DNA of 64,000 nucleotides from Pochonia chlamydosporia 170 (GCF_001653235.2 NW_019154046.1:310001-374000), one strand, 5' to 3'; shown: positions 1-11,799, numbered from the stretch's first letter. The notes: a model not told the origin generated them from the letters alone. Translations and numbers: made by a program.

Positions 1-276
1 ATCTCGTGTTCGACGTCTTTTCGCGGGACGGCCATCCTCCTCGTCGGGTTGAAGTCCATCGCCATTGACTTCCTCTGGGACATGGCCATTTGTGCTCGCC
101 GGCGCGTCCGTGCTTGCCTGCACATGCGCTTCTGGTTCATTAGAAACATCGTTTGCTTTGGTATCGGATGATATCACGTCGTCGTCATGCAACTTGTCCG
201 CGTCAGTCGCTGTTTCGTGGGCTTGGAGATCCGCGATGGACACGTCGTGGTCGGGAGACGCGGTCTCGGGCATCAT
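1..276 (-). CDS. N-terminal part of a nuclear protein (runs off the window)
   Basis: A reading frame on the minus strand opens with two adjacent ATG codons (274-276 and 271-273) and stays open for 92 residues to the left edge. The peptide starts MMPETASPDHDVS, is rich in Asp, Glu, Ser and Thr, and ends in a basic patch (PAKRRRTRD) that looks like a nuclear localisation signal. Acidic, disordered N-termini followed by KRRR patches are common in fungal chromatin proteins such as BET bromodomain factors, but no folded domain lies inside the window, so the family is not assigned. It is divergent from the NDUFB8 gene, with 651 bp between the two starts. Confidence 0.6.
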   Translation of the reverse strand, partial: MMPETASPDHDVSIADLQAHETATDADKLHDDDVISSDTKANDVSNEPEAHVQASTDAPASTNGHVPEEVNGDGLQPDEEDGRPAKRRRTRD

Positions 277-927
277 AGTAGTGTGGAGCCAGGAGACGCA
301 GTGGGCGTGATCTCGTTGAGGCGAGCATTTGCAGTATAGAAATTATGGTCTAGAGATTCGTAGTGCTTCAACGAATATTCATACAAAATTTGAACATGAT
401 CAGAGGCCTGTGGCGCGGGTTGCGGCGAAAAATGTGAGCAAAAGCCGACTTGCCAGCAAAACTTTTGGAGTGGGAAGAAATTGGACTCGCAGATGACATG
501 CCTTGGTGTGTTTGTCTTGTGCTTGCTCTCCCTGGCTTGGCGTGCGAGTGCTTCACAGGTGGTTCTTGCTGTGTGCTTCCTTCCCTCATGGCCCCCTGCC
601 TAGAACAAGCTGTAGACCCACTTCGAAAAAATGATGGACTGTTGTTGGCTGAGGGCATGGACTCCTCGCGAATCACAGCTTTCTTGTTGACAGCTTGGAA
701 AATTGGTGCCCCAGGCAGCAATTGGTTAGCGGCCTTGGTCATTCCGACTTCAACTTCGAGTTGAGCAAATGCACTCGCGAAGAGCCATCGCATCATCAAC
801 AAGCAATTGGGCGCCAAGGACGTTTCAATTGGCCCAAGGTACGACATGACATCAATTGATATCATCGAACAACATTTTGTGAAATCGTGGTTTTCGCTGG
901 ACGCTTTCGCTGACTGGTTTCTCACAG
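277..927. promoter_or_regulatory. Shared intergenic region between divergent genes
   Basis: This 651-bp gap separates the start of the minus-strand nuclear protein from the start of NDUFB8 and must hold both promoters. Long antisense frames cross it, but their composition is unlike protein and they run through NDUFB8 exon 1. I see no clear TATA box. Confidence 0.4.
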
Positions 928-1599
928 ATGCTTCCTCAACGAATCGCGCGGTCATCCGCCGCCCGCGCCAAACTTGCGGCGGCCCGTTGCCTCCCTGTGG
1001 TTCAGCGGCGAGGCTTCTTGCCTGCTTCGTTGTCTGACCGCAAGGTTCTCGAAGCCAAGTATCCTGAACGCCAGACGATGTCTGAAGCCGAGGACCCCGG
1101 CATGGTTCGTCGATCTGTTTCCTGGTCACGGCCGAATCTGTTATGAGAGCAATGTAACTGATTGAATGGTTCTGAGCAGAACGGCGGCTATATCAACCCT
1201 CCTAGAATTAAGCGCCAGTTCCGAGACCCCTACGCCAACTGGTGGGACCCCCAGGAACGACGAAACTTCGGTGAACCCATCCACGAAGATAACGATGTTC
1301 TTGGTATCTTCTCCCCTTACGAATATACCTGGACCAAGCCAGGTCCTGGATTGGTCATGATTGGCAGCTTTATTGCAGTATTTTTGGGCGTCTCCGGTCT
1401 CGTCTATCTGAAGTATCCTGACCAGCCTACCTATCCTCGAGAATTTGAAGCTGGTTTGGAACGAGAGTTGGGTGGGCCTGGAGCTGTACGAGTAAGTGCA
1501 ACGAGCCATTTTAGCAGTAACTTCGAATCGATACGAGCACGACCGCTGACATGGTGACTCGCATTACAGGCGCGAATGGAAGGAGATGAAGACCCTTAA
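928..1599 (+). CDS. NDUFB8: Mitochondrial complex I subunit NDUFB8 (ASHI-type)
   Basis: Exons 928-1104, 1180-1491 and 1570-1599 join in frame to give 172 coding triplets (171 residues plus stop). Intron 1 has GTTCGT...CAG with a TAAC branch, intron 2 GTAAGT...ACAG. The N-terminus (MLPQRIARSSAARAK) is a basic, amphipathic mitochondrial presequence. The mature part has the conserved NGGYINPPRIKRQFRDP and WWDPQERRNFGEP blocks, then one membrane segment around residues 115-135 (LVMIGSFIAVFLGVSGLVYL), then PREFEAGLERELGG. This is an accessory subunit of the membrane arm of NADH:ubiquinone oxidoreductase in the inner mitochondrial membrane. The very short last exon (ARMEGDEDP) is easily missed. Confidence 0.92.
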
Positions 1600-2522
1600 A
1601 TTATAGCACAATGTGGTTCCGCCAGGAAATGGCGGTGTTGTACATAAATAGGCGCGGAATAAAGGGAATTACCGTAAACCAAACTTCCGTTTCTGTTGGA
1701 GCAGTTCAAGCGAGAGCTTGAAGTTGGTGGACTTGCTTTGCCCATAGAATGGCCAAACACGCCACATCGACGTTTCTTTTGTTCACGAAGAGGTACTTTT
1801 TTTTTTTGTAAGGGTAAGCTCTTGATGCTGTGTAGAAGCAATATGATTGACAACATATAAGCAATGCACTTCTCAGGTGCGTGATCAATTGAGCCTTTAA
1901 TGTTCTGACACCTGAATGCTGTGAACAGCTGCAGCCTGTTGCTTGTAGCTGCAACATGAAGGTGAAGGTCTGGTGACTAGAAGGTGACAAGCGAGGGGTG
2001 CTCAAATGCAACTGCCTCTGCCTGGTTCAATCTGGCTGTCGCAGCCCTGCATGTGTGCTGCTTCTTGCCCACGACGGACCAGATGCGTCCTGGTCTTGCT
2101 TCAACAGCTCGTTCCATACTCCCAAGCATTGTCGATACTCGCTTACTATTGCTCTTTTAGGACGTGCGGCTTCCAGAGGTCAGGACTAGCAAGAACCGGT
2201 ATCCGTCTTGGCGTTGGCTCGCCAGACCTCTCCATATTGGGTTCTTTTGTTGTCAAGTTTAATGGTCATGGCAATAGTCTATTTCTTCTCGTGGTCTTCT
2301 CGTCTTCTTCATACTTCTGCACACAGTATTTGTGCCTCTGGTATCTAGGTAGATGCTATTTCGCGGTTTCGGTGAGTCGCTTTGACGCAGGCTTTGTTAT
2401 GCAACGCTAATACCAGTTTCGATCAGACTTTGTCAATGAGCATATTCATGGCATTGGTGAAAACAGTGCTCTGAACCGACTTTTTAGACACTGCGAGTTC
2501 GTCGCCGGAGCCTAACTGCAAA
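1600..2522. other. Intergenic: NDUFB8 3' side and upstream region of next gene
   Basis: No convincing gene. The stretch contains an 11-T run near 1799 and several short open frames on both strands without recognisable domains. It probably holds the NDUFB8 terminator and the promoter and 5' UTR of the gene at 2523. Confidence 0.4.
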
Positions 2523-4497
2523 ATGCGCTTCGAAGACTGGGACATCCTCCTCTTCCCACGGGAATGTAAGGTACCGTTCAAGGAATTCAAAGTGGCCTGC
2601 CATGTTGTCCATGATCCGGGTATGATGAGTTGGCAACGAGCCCCAACCCCATGAATTTGTTACTGAACGATCTGTCAAGAATCTCCGCAGTTCGGAGGCA
2701 CCTTCGGCCTACCAACAATGTGCTGCTTCGTACCAAGCCTTCTACCAGGCACCCCTTTTCAGGTTTCCATTCACTCCTGGAACGCCCCAGCTGTGAGCCA
2801 GCTCACAAAATCCTACAGTAAATTTCTAGAAGATGTCAAGTTTGAAGCTAGGCTGTTCATCGATGGCAGATTAGTAGCGTACTTGCCGCCCCGGCTACTC
2901 CCCCATTCTGCCCTACTAGTCGCTAAGCAGAAGCAGGTCGTCAGCCCTGGAAAGAAAGAGTACTTGGCCACATATCATAGCCCACAGCTTTGGTAGGTAC
3001 ATCCTTAAAATGACCTGGCATCTTACAGACTGACGATGCCTAGATTTCTCCAAAACTGGAGATCTGGAGGCTCTGAGCTTCCCAAACTTTCGCCAGGAGC
3101 TGCTACAACAAAACTACTGGAGCCCGGCAGACGACCTTGGGCGCATCAAAGTGGTCCTGAGTGAAGGATTTCCCCGCGATTCGATTACCACGCCGTTTGA
3201 AAGAGTCAAGAATGTTGTAGCCTTTTCATTCCAACATGCTCCATTAGGTAACGATTTCTTTCTGCCTGTGACTAGCAGAGCTTGCTGACGGGATGCCAGA
3301 AGTCCTAGAAGGCTCATCCATCGCATGGCCGAACCCTGCCATGTGGCGAAAAGCACCCTTTGCTGCTGCTATGCAGGTCCCTACGCTTCAACCAGACGAT
3401 TCTGAATCCCACGCACACTCACCCCAACGTCGAGGCAGCGGTTCTCGAAAAGTTACTCATACGCCAAACTCATTCCCGGTAGAGGCGACGAACCCAGTAT
3501 TTGCAGCCGGAGGACGACGAGTCACGTATCCTGTTTGCGGACCGATTTCATATCCCGGACAAGGCGGGTTCGATCCATTTGGCGATGCCGGCTCCTACTT
3601 CGAATGGCTGAAGGCAGTGGGCATGGGCATGAATACAGGAAACGACCAGTACGACAACATGGCGCGCTGTACCGTTGCCCCAAAAAGCACAAGGCGAACT
3701 AGCACTGACATTAGCATGCCTGACTATGTTTCAACAAAGTCTAGCAGTCAATGTGCGGAACAGCGAGCCGGCATCGGAGCATTTCCTCAGGATGATGGCA
3801 ATGAAGCGGAACAACTCAAGGTGCCCACTAATACGCCGACTATAATAGGAGACTCTGGTAATCAACGTGACGGTAGTAGATTTCCGAAACCCTTGCTGGA
3901 GCACCTTCCTAGCTAATATTGACGCAAATAGGCGTCCCGTTTCCAATCCTCACGCACAACACCTCCTTCCCATCTGACTTGGCGGACTCTCTGACTAATT
4001 CGTTGCTAAATCAACCACTACCCATCAACCTACAGCCACCCGCATTTACCTCACCTGCAATGGAAGTAAAGTCTCGGAAGGAGAATCGCGAGAAGCCTCA
4101 GTCCGGTGGGAATATGATGGTGACGACATTGTCAAACGGAACTACACCGGACCATCAAGAAATTCGACGGGTATCGCAACAACTGTACATACCATCGGGA
4201 TCAAGTATACCTATTGGAAAGGCTGATATGGCACTCGCAAGCCCGAATCACCATGAACCTTGCATTTCGACTGTGACTTACGGGAGTGGTGGGTGCGCCG
4301 TGCGCAAATCGCCAACGGATATGCACAACGAAGAGGACGGACGGCAAATTGGGGAAAAGGGTGCAAAAAGAGTCAGGAACTGCACTCCCGTGTCATCCAG
4401 AGACGTCTGCGAAGAAGACAAACTGCATCAGTCTAGCCCCAGAGTGCGTCTTACGTCATTCTTGAGCGGGCAGGCTCCTGTTGATCCCGCAGAATAG
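2523..4497 (+). CDS. Conserved fungal protein of unknown function, five exons
   Basis: The start is CAAAATG (MRFEDWDILLFPRE). Supported exons are 2523-2619, 2680-about 2992, about 3078-3247, 3300-3857 and 3932-4497, giving about 567 residues. Introns 1, 3 and 4 have good GT/AG ends and keep frame. The N-terminal half looks globular (CHVVHDPE; FGLPTMCCFVPS; QVSIHSWNAPAVSQ; FEARLFIDGRLVA; LGRIKVVLSEGFPRD; VVAFSFQHAPLEVLE; IAWPNPAMWR). The C-terminal half is Ser/Pro-rich, low complexity and probably disordered. I know this layout as a recurring fungal hypothetical protein and cannot give a function. The exon 2-exon 3 junction is uncertain: the best protein continuity (DFSKTGDLEALSFPNF) is out of phase with the good donor at 2993, so the modelled acceptor at 3077 may be wrong or a one-base shift may exist. 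Confidence 0.7.
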
Positions 4498-6086
4498 GTC
4501 GCACCGGCGGTGCAACGACGATCCACGGGAACTTCTTCTGACAGCAACCAATTGTGACTTTTCCGGATGTGTTCGAGCATGATTCTATGGATAATTGAGT
4601 AAGGACATTGGTAACTCTAATGAGTAATGTTGAAGTTTTGGGGCAGTTGCTGCGTGATGGTTACCATTGATACAAGCACCGAGCATGTGCGCCGTAGTCG
4701 CGGCGCTATGTTTGGCTTCTCCGTTTCATATCGTGGTGTCTGACTTGGCGGGTTGCATACAGCACTACTATACTTATCGACTAATTTGTCATTGTATTAT
4801 AGCCTTAAAAACCACACTTGGTGTCTTTAAACAGGAATATATAATTTAGGGAGTCGTCTCGTCCAGTCTTGGCATTGTGAGGACAAGGGTGCCATGGCTA
4901 ATCCAAGCTTCCACTACTCCCCGGAGGGTCGATGTGGATCTCCGTTGCTGGACGGCCAAAAAAGAATGGACTATAGAACAACAGACAGAAACCAAGGATG
5001 CGGAAATCACGGCAGAGCTTATGAACCCGAGAATTAATTTTATTAAAAATTTAGAGGTCAAACTGCGAGGTAAGCCGTCTCTGATGTTGTCCGTACTGGT
5101 CCCTCGAGAGCGTTGCAACGGCTGGCCAAAGGGACAAGTCACGAAGTCCAACGGGCCATGCCCATCGCCATAAACGCGAAAGCGAACACAGCAACGAGGG
5201 GGCGAGGACCGAGGAGCGAGGGCCGACAAAAGCTGGCAATTCGACGCACAGTAATGCAAGTCGGGAGCGCTGCATGCCTAGCGCCATGGTCCACCACACA
5301 CAACGCAACTTCTAGTTGGATATTGTCGTAGTAGCTATTACATTGTTTTGGAAATGAAGAAGAGGAGCTGGAGCCCGTACCCTGGGATCTCTACCCCTGA
5401 TTCAGATCTTGCCTCGTGGCACAGGACACATGGCAAACCACGCGGTATGAGGGCCTTGCTCACTGAGAATGCTTGTTTCCTGACTTGAGTTGGCTGGCAA
5501 AGTGGTCAAGTCTCAAAAGCATGGGCTAAGGTTGCGAGGGTGGTGATGGCTCCAAATCGTGCGACGGTTCTGCATCGACATCTCACTAAACATCTAAGTG
5601 CTCGAAGTTTCGCTCATGCTGCCTTGACACTTACGTTTACTTCTCTGTAGCCAAGGGCTATGTATGATGTCTACCCGAGGAAATCCCTGTATGACGCATG
5701 CAAGCCTGCATGGGAGTTGCCTTTCCTATTGGGAATCCATATACCACATCTCCCTGGCTAGTTCGCCGCACTATCGTGGTGTACTGCAGCCCAGTTAAGG
5801 AATATCCAATCCCACTTGGCAGGCATCTCGATAGCCAGTCAAAAGATCAATCGGGGACACATGAGTGATGGCGTTTGGGCTCTTTGTGGCTCTCGCGCTT
5901 GAGCCCTTCGCTCGGCGGAAGCACACCGACTGCTCTCCGGCTTTCGGTCCATCTGCTCTCGGAGGCTGACGTTTTGGTTGAGATGTGTTTTCTCCGCAGG
6001 CTTCTTATATATCGCTGGTGATGGCCATATTGTGACAAGGTGACTTTGTTCTCACTGCGGGGTCAAAGGCTGGCCATTTCCTCACA
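4498..6086. other. Intergenic, 1.6 kb, no gene recognised
   Basis: Open frames around 4850-5330 occur on both strands over the same bases and encode Arg/Ser/Cys-rich sequence typical of GC-skewed noncoding DNA. The right end carries the upstream region of the MFS gene. Confidence 0.4.
6006..6012 (+). promoter_or_regulatory. TATA-like element upstream of the DHA2 transporter
   Basis: TATATAT lies about 75 bp before the ATG at 6087, a usual distance for a fungal core promoter whose transcript starts shortly upstream of the coding sequence. Confidence 0.35.
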
Positions 6087-8166
6087 ATGGCTTCTCATTC
6101 CGCGGTTGTGGCCGCCACAAGCCGATCACAAGCTGAAGACTTGGCACGTTTGAGCGTAAAGCTACCCAAGAGTACATTGAAGTCGTCTTTGGAGACCTCG
6201 TCTCGATACTTCCTTGAAGATCGGGAAACTCACGCCATGGCTCATAGCATCAAGACTTGGTTATCCGAGGACGAGACTCAGTTGTCAACAGGACACACCA
6301 GCTTCTGCTCTGATCTGAAGTCTTTGGAGAAGAGCTTTGTGGCCGATTTAAAGTCACTGGATAAGCCACCTACAAGGCCACGGCCGAACTCTATGGTTCG
6401 TAACTCGATTCGAGATTCTGTACGAGGAAGTATCCTGCTCGGCGCAGTGCGATACGAGGACATGGTACCGGGTGCGACTCCGAGACAGGGCGGAGAGTTT
6501 GAGAAGCTGCAACTACAACAGTCTCGACAGTCACAATACGGCGATGCGGGTATTGATACAAGTTCAATACGGGAGGACGGCGAAGAGTACGCAACAGGGG
6601 TGAGGCTTGCATTGATCATCGTTGCGCTATGTTTTGCAGTATTTGTTATGGCCTTGGGTATGTATACAGACCATGCCGCACTTTGCATTGCCTCACTAAC
6701 ATACGGCAGATAATTCCATCATTGCCACAGCTATTCCAAGGATAACGGACGAATTTCGCAGTTTACCCGATGTTGGCTGGTACGGCTCTGCATACATGCT
6801 CACTGGATCATCATTTCAACTTCTTTTCGGCAAGTTTTACACTTTTTGGAGCATAAAATGGGTCTTTCTCAGCACCATTGGCATCTTTGAACTCGGCAGT
6901 CTTGTCTGTGCGGTGGCACCAAACAGTATGACGCTCGTTATCGGACGAGCTGTTGCTGGAATGGGATCCGCAGGTATACTTGCTGGAGCTCTCACCATCC
7001 TCGCTTACACAGTTCCATTGGAGAAACGACCATTCTACAGTGGGATTATTGGAAGCATGTGGGGGATATCTTCTGTTGCTGGACCGCTGCTAGGAGGCGT
7101 TTTTACAGACACACTGACCTGGCGATGGTGTTTCTACATCAATCTTCCCGTTGGGGCTGTCTCAGTCGGCGTCATTACCTTCTTCTTCCCTGATCCTAAG
7201 CGGAAGCTGACTCCTATGACGTGGAAGCAGCGTTTCTGGCAAATCGATCCAGTCGGAACTATAACGTTCTTACCAGCCGTAATATGCCTCTTGTTAGCCC
7301 TGCATTGGGGAGGTTCCACGTATGCATGGGACAACTCGAGAGTAACATCTCTTCTCATGCTTGCTGTTGTTCTCTTCCTCGTGTTTTTGTATGTTCAGTG
7401 GCGCTTGCAAGATAATGCAACTGTGCCACCACGCATCTTCAAGAAGCGGACAGTTTGGGCGTCGTCCTTGTTCGAATTCTTCATCGGCGCTTGCTTCCTC
7501 CTCGCCATGTACTTCTTGCCCATTTGGTTCCAAGCCGTCAAAGGCGCCAGCGCCGTCACATCAGGAATCATGAGCATCCCAATGCTGGTCAGTGTCGCCA
7601 TTTGCACTGTCGGAAGTGGAGCAATCGTCAATCTATGGGGTTATTACATGCCATTTATCATAGGAGGAGCGATTCTCATGCCAATCGGCTTCGGTCTCAT
7701 GTCCACGCTCAAAGTTGACTCATCGGCCGCGGCATGGATAGGCTTCCAAATTATTGCGGGTGCCGGCGTTGGCATGGGAATGCAACAGCCTCTCATCGCG
7801 GTCCAGGTTGTTCTCGACATGGCCGATGTGCCTACTGGTACATCATTGATCGTCCTCATGCAGTCCCTAGGTGGTGCGCTCTTCGTAGCCGCAGGTCAGA
7901 CTGTATTCACAAATCGTCTTGAGTATTTTGCACAGCAGTACGCACCACAAGTTGATCAACAGGCTGTTATAGAAGCGGGTGCAACGCGTATCAGACAAGT
8001 GTTCACAGAGGAGACTCTGGGGGCCATCATACGGGCCTTTAACTCGGCACTTACCAATTGTTTCTGGGTTTCGACGGCGACTGCGTCTGCGGCGATTTTA
8101 GGCGCCGTGTTTATAGAATGGAAGAGCGTCAAGGGGAAGAAAATTGACATGTCGGCTGCTGGGTAA
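6087..8166 (+). CDS. MFS multidrug/toxin exporter, DHA2 (14-TMS) type
   Basis: Exons 6087-6657 and 6710-8166 (52-bp intron, GTATGT, branch CTAAC) give 675 residues. A long cytosolic N-terminus of about 170 residues, rich in Ser and charged residues, precedes the first membrane helix (LALIIVALCFAVFVMAL). The intron splits the DHA2 signature after helix 1 (ALDNSIIATAIPRITDEF). Further family marks are VGWYGSAYMLT, GRAVAGMGSAGI, a motif-C-like helix with GPLLGGVFTD, and WRWCFYINLPVGA. Such proteins export toxins, drugs or secondary metabolites by proton antiport at the plasma membrane. No biosynthetic core gene is next to it, so the substrate is unknown. The N-terminal extension is longer than usual and could carry regulatory phosphorylation sites. 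Confidence 0.9.
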
Positions 8167-8649
8167 TGATGAATTGGCATTCTGGTGCTGGACTGACAAT
8201 GGAGTTTCCTTTGTAGGGCTGGGGAAGTGTACACTAGGCGTTGTAGGCGGCATGAAAGGCGCATAGAAATCTCATGATTAGCTTGGTTAGTGTATGTTAA
8301 AAATTGATGACGTATTAGTGTTTGGGAGTCCTTGAATCCAAGGTTGAGGGCTTTGATCAAGGCGCCTACGGCAGGTTCACAAGAAGAAGCAATAGACCAC
8401 ATGGATGACCAGTGTTTACTTAATATCCCATGTCAGTTAATGAACAAATATGATGATGTTGCATCGTTGGCCTTATATTTCTAGAGTATATTGTTCGATT
8501 GAAGGCTCACGGCCTGGATCATAACCGTATCCTACTTTCATTGCTTCCACCCAGGATTTCTTCATTGCAATTGAGTCAACTGCAAGAAATCCTACCCAAA
8601 TCTGACCACCAAGTCTTGCCCTCTAGTTACTGCATTGTTCCTAATCCTT
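8167..8649. other. Intergenic between convergent genes
   Basis: The 483-bp gap lies between the MFS stop and the stop of the small minus-strand peptide gene. No gene seen; it holds both 3' ends. Confidence 0.4.
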
Positions 8650-8796
8650 CTACTTGGTGCACACCTTGATGTTGGGAAACTCGCCCTGCTGCTTGCAGTG
8701 CTCGCCTGCAGGGCAATCAGCGTCACTGTGGCAGAGCGCGGCGGCGGAGGTAAGGAAGAAGGCCGCGATGGCGAAGAAGGTGGCAGAAGCGCGCAT
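8650..8796 (-). CDS. 48-residue secreted cysteine-rich peptide
   Basis: A single short exon encodes MRASATFFAIAAFFLTSAAA, a textbook signal peptide, followed by a 28-residue mature part with four cysteines (C22, C28, C34, C46) spaced C-x5-C-x5-C-x11-C and ending KVCTK. The stop is TAG at 8650-8652. A TATA-like TATTTAAA on the minus strand lies about 100 bp upstream. The spacing and the DxDCPxGxxC look recall small disulfide-stabilised peptides, but I assign no fold. Possible roles are antimicrobial peptide, effector or signalling peptide; all are inference. Its small size makes automatic prediction likely to miss it. Confidence 0.75.
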   Translation of the reverse strand: MRASATFFAIAAFFLTSAAALCHSDADCPAGEHCKQQGEFPNIKVCTK

Positions 8797-8893
8797 AATG
8801 GTAATTGTAAGTAGTTTGTGTCGAAGATGTAGAAGAGGTTTGTGAGAGTTGTTTGTTGTTGATTAGGCGCTTCTTCTCAGAACCTCAACCTTC

Positions 8894-8901
8894 TTTAAAT
8901 A
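8894..8901 (-). promoter_or_regulatory. TATA-like element of the 48-residue peptide gene
   Basis: TTTAAATA on the plus strand reads TATTTAAA on the minus strand, about 100 bp upstream of the start at 8796. Confidence 0.35.
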
Positions 8902-11100
8902 CTTTGCAGTATGCATATCTGGACGAAACATTCCGGACAGTAAGCTACTAATTGACACCTACTACTTTAGGTTTAAACGCTATGCGAGTAAGCTTGTGTC
9001 GGCTAAAGAAAACTAACAAGAAGGATTCGATCGACCAGACTATGATCAAATAATAACTAACTCCCTCGTGGATTACCATCGGCAAAATATCACAGGTGAC
9101 GCAGGTCCTAGTAACTTATAGGTTTCTAATCCCGAAAAGGGAGCCGCTGTCAGATTTTAGTGCTGCTTTGGCAACTTGCCTGCCCTTTATAACTGAAAGC
9201 TTTCGAATGTGAATTGGTAGTGAGGGGCAACATGTGCCGTGTTCCCGAGGTTTTGGTGCGGTTTCTGTATTAAGTAGGTCGTTTGTGTTGCGTTTCGCAT
9301 TTCTGACGTTGTGTTTTGGGAGTCTTAAACTTCCATTGGCTGTGGGAATTTGTGAATTGGCTGATGACTGGTGTTGCTCGGAAGTCGCTGTGAGGTGATA
9401 TCGTGCATTGGATGGACCATCGGTACCTGAACTCGGGTCTCGGGATTGGCTGTGAGGTTGTTTGCGCTTGGTTTGGTGAGTATTACGGCGATAGAATAGC
9501 CAAAGTTGTATTTGAGTTGGAACAGCAATTTTTGTCTTCTGGCGAATTATCTGCGGATTACGTCCCTGGTCCTGCCTGAAGTCGTTCTGCTACCTGTCTC
9601 GATCAGATTTCTTCTACAGCTCTTGGCTTGTGATGTAAGTTCTCTGTCTACCAAGGCCTATCTGTGGTATCTGGTGATCTGTGTCGTGTTCTTAAAGTGT
9701 TGATCAAATAATATGAACGAGAGCTATCTAGTATTAGTCATTCTAGTAGTCATTAGGAAGTCTGGCATCTGCTCTGGTGTGTCCTGGTGTTGACAGCGTG
9801 CTGACTTGAAAACTACAGTTGCCAATGAAACGGAACAGTGTAATTGGAATGGCAACCTGGATCCCAACTATACAACGTTTGAGGTAACTGAGAAGGATCA
9901 CTCAGCACAACGGGCTAGACAGTGTTCCTTTTTGGACACACGACTCAGAAGAGAGAAAGGTGTCGTTGATGGTGAAATAAACTAGTGTAGAGTTTGAGGT
10001 ATGTTGAAACGGCGGACGCAGTATTGCGAGACCGACTAACCGTTATGACTTAAGTTGTACCAAGTTCAGGTGTTGTACCTTATCGCCTCCTACGCCTTGG
10101 TGTTGTTCCTAGCTATCGCCGCTGCTGACAGGAGTCATCTTTCAATTGCTCTTGAATCACACCCGACTCTCAGCAAAGCAGAACTACGTGCCACGCAACG
10201 CACAGTTGTGCTAACCTAGCGGACAATTTGCAGTGTTTGCATATGGCTGATTACGAGACTAGGGCAAACATCCTGAGATAACTCAAGCCACAAACCGCAA
10301 AATATCTCTAAGATGATCGACGTCTCTAACCCTGAATGATGGGGCACCGAGGACCGTGTGTTGGACCTTTTGCGGACCGATTATAACCATCGGCTAGTGG
10401 GCGAGATGTGGAACCGGGAGCCGGCATTTACAAGTTTGACTGATTCATGAGGAGTACGTATGCTCAGCGATCCGGTATTAGCCTGCCGGCGAGATAAAAC
10501 CCACCTATAGATCGGCGGATTATGCGGAGCAGGTTGAGTGGTTGAGGAATTGCCTGCTCTCCACTATATCACTAGAGAATAATCCAGATTGTTTCCGGGA
10601 ACATGTTTATGAATGCTCACATATATCCTTTCTTGTTGCCGAGCCGTTTCCTAGAGTTGTCAAAATATGTAGTGTAAGAGGTCCATGGGTCCTCGAAGAG
10701 TAGGAAAGCGAGATTTGCAACGCTGCAAAGCAAAGTTCTCGTTATCTTGGGATAAACCCACAGACAGTGTGACGATGCATTCAAGTCCGCTTTGAGCTTC
10801 CACGTGCGTTTTGGTCGTTTTAAGCCGCTGTGATTCCTGTCCAATATCGTGACACGAAGTTTCACATTCCAAAGTGGCAATTACGTCTTGCCAGAGCCTA
10901 GCCCGTTTCTCAAAATCTTGGTAGTTTTTGCCCCTCAAGCGGAGGATGTCGCTCGTGGGTGCTGATTTCTGCTAGCAATTTTCACGAGTGGCTTACACGA
11001 CTTGCAGTTTGTCCTAGTTTCCAGGCTTTGAACTTGTACAAGGACCGAAATTGGCAAAACCACTTCCTGGATCTTGAAACTTAGGTAAGACTCTGGAAAT
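8902..11100. other. Intergenic, 2.2 kb, no gene recognised
   Basis: Only short frames without domain character are present, including minus-strand frames at 10617-10938. Composition is ordinary, and I see no transposon ends. Confidence 0.35.
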
Positions 11101-11148
11101 CTGCCTTCAAGTTACTTCAGAGTCGAGTGAGTCGTAGAATGCTCAGCG

Positions 11149-11790
11149 CTACAGGAACTTCTGTTGAGAGACTGGGTGGTTGCTTACAATTAGAACGTGA
11201 GAAGACCGGATTTGAAAGGACTCCTGTTTCAAATTTTCATCATCCCATGCCCAAATGACAGTATCCCACTCTTTCCCGAAATACTTCTCATTATATCTCC
11301 TAATTCTGGTTAGGGCTCCCGCAGCCACTTCGCCCCAGACGCCACCACCGTAGTGACAGGGAGCTGAGCGCCATGTTTTGGTCCCATCTGTCAGTCGCCC
11401 CATTATAGCTGACGAGAGCTTTTCCGCAAGAGAGTGTACGTTAGAGAATGGGAGATTTGGATTCATTGGTTATGTCTCTCTTAGTAGTCAGCTTGTCTAC
11501 CTCGTACTTGACACTTGTACGTTTTCCAAGTTTGATAGTACAAGATTGATATCTTCAGTGCTCTCCATGTTATTTAAATTACATCGTGGCCCTCTTACCG
11601 CTTTTGTACCCTATTCCTGGATGATGGTATCATTCGGCGTGGGCGTTGCCACTAGCACCAGGACCGCAATGCCGTATTTGTGGCAAGTTCTCCTTGTCCA
11701 ATCGATGTCAAAATGCCAAGCTTCCCAGCCTGAAGCCACCCCCTCTCCTCCAACAAATATTGTTCGAAAATGCTTCTATTGGCGCCCTGT
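11149..11790 (-). pseudogene. Possible decayed protein-coding gene, family unknown
   Basis: On the minus strand several protein-like segments follow each other: FVGGEGVASGWEAWHFDIDW and CHKYGIAVLVLVATP (about 11610-11770), MESTEDINLVLSNLENVQV (about 11510-11568), then a 105-residue open frame from 11466 with SAIMGRLTDGTKTW, APCHYGGGVWGEVAAGA and GKEWDTVIWAWDDE. The segments are separated by in-frame stops and by at least one apparent frameshift around 11470-11500, with no intron long enough to remove them. I do not recognise the family. A multi-exon gene with unusual introns remains possible. Confidence 0.35.
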
Positions 11791-11799
11791 ATTGAAGAA

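Noticed and set aside
368..1129. A 253-codon minus-strand open frame
   Set aside because: It runs antisense through NDUFB8 exon 1, has no domain, and its composition is typical of a shadow frame.
4846..5331. Overlapping 100-140 codon frames on both strands
   Set aside because: Both strands are open over the same bases, with Arg/Ser/Cys-rich, domain-free products; no introns or signal peptides support a gene.
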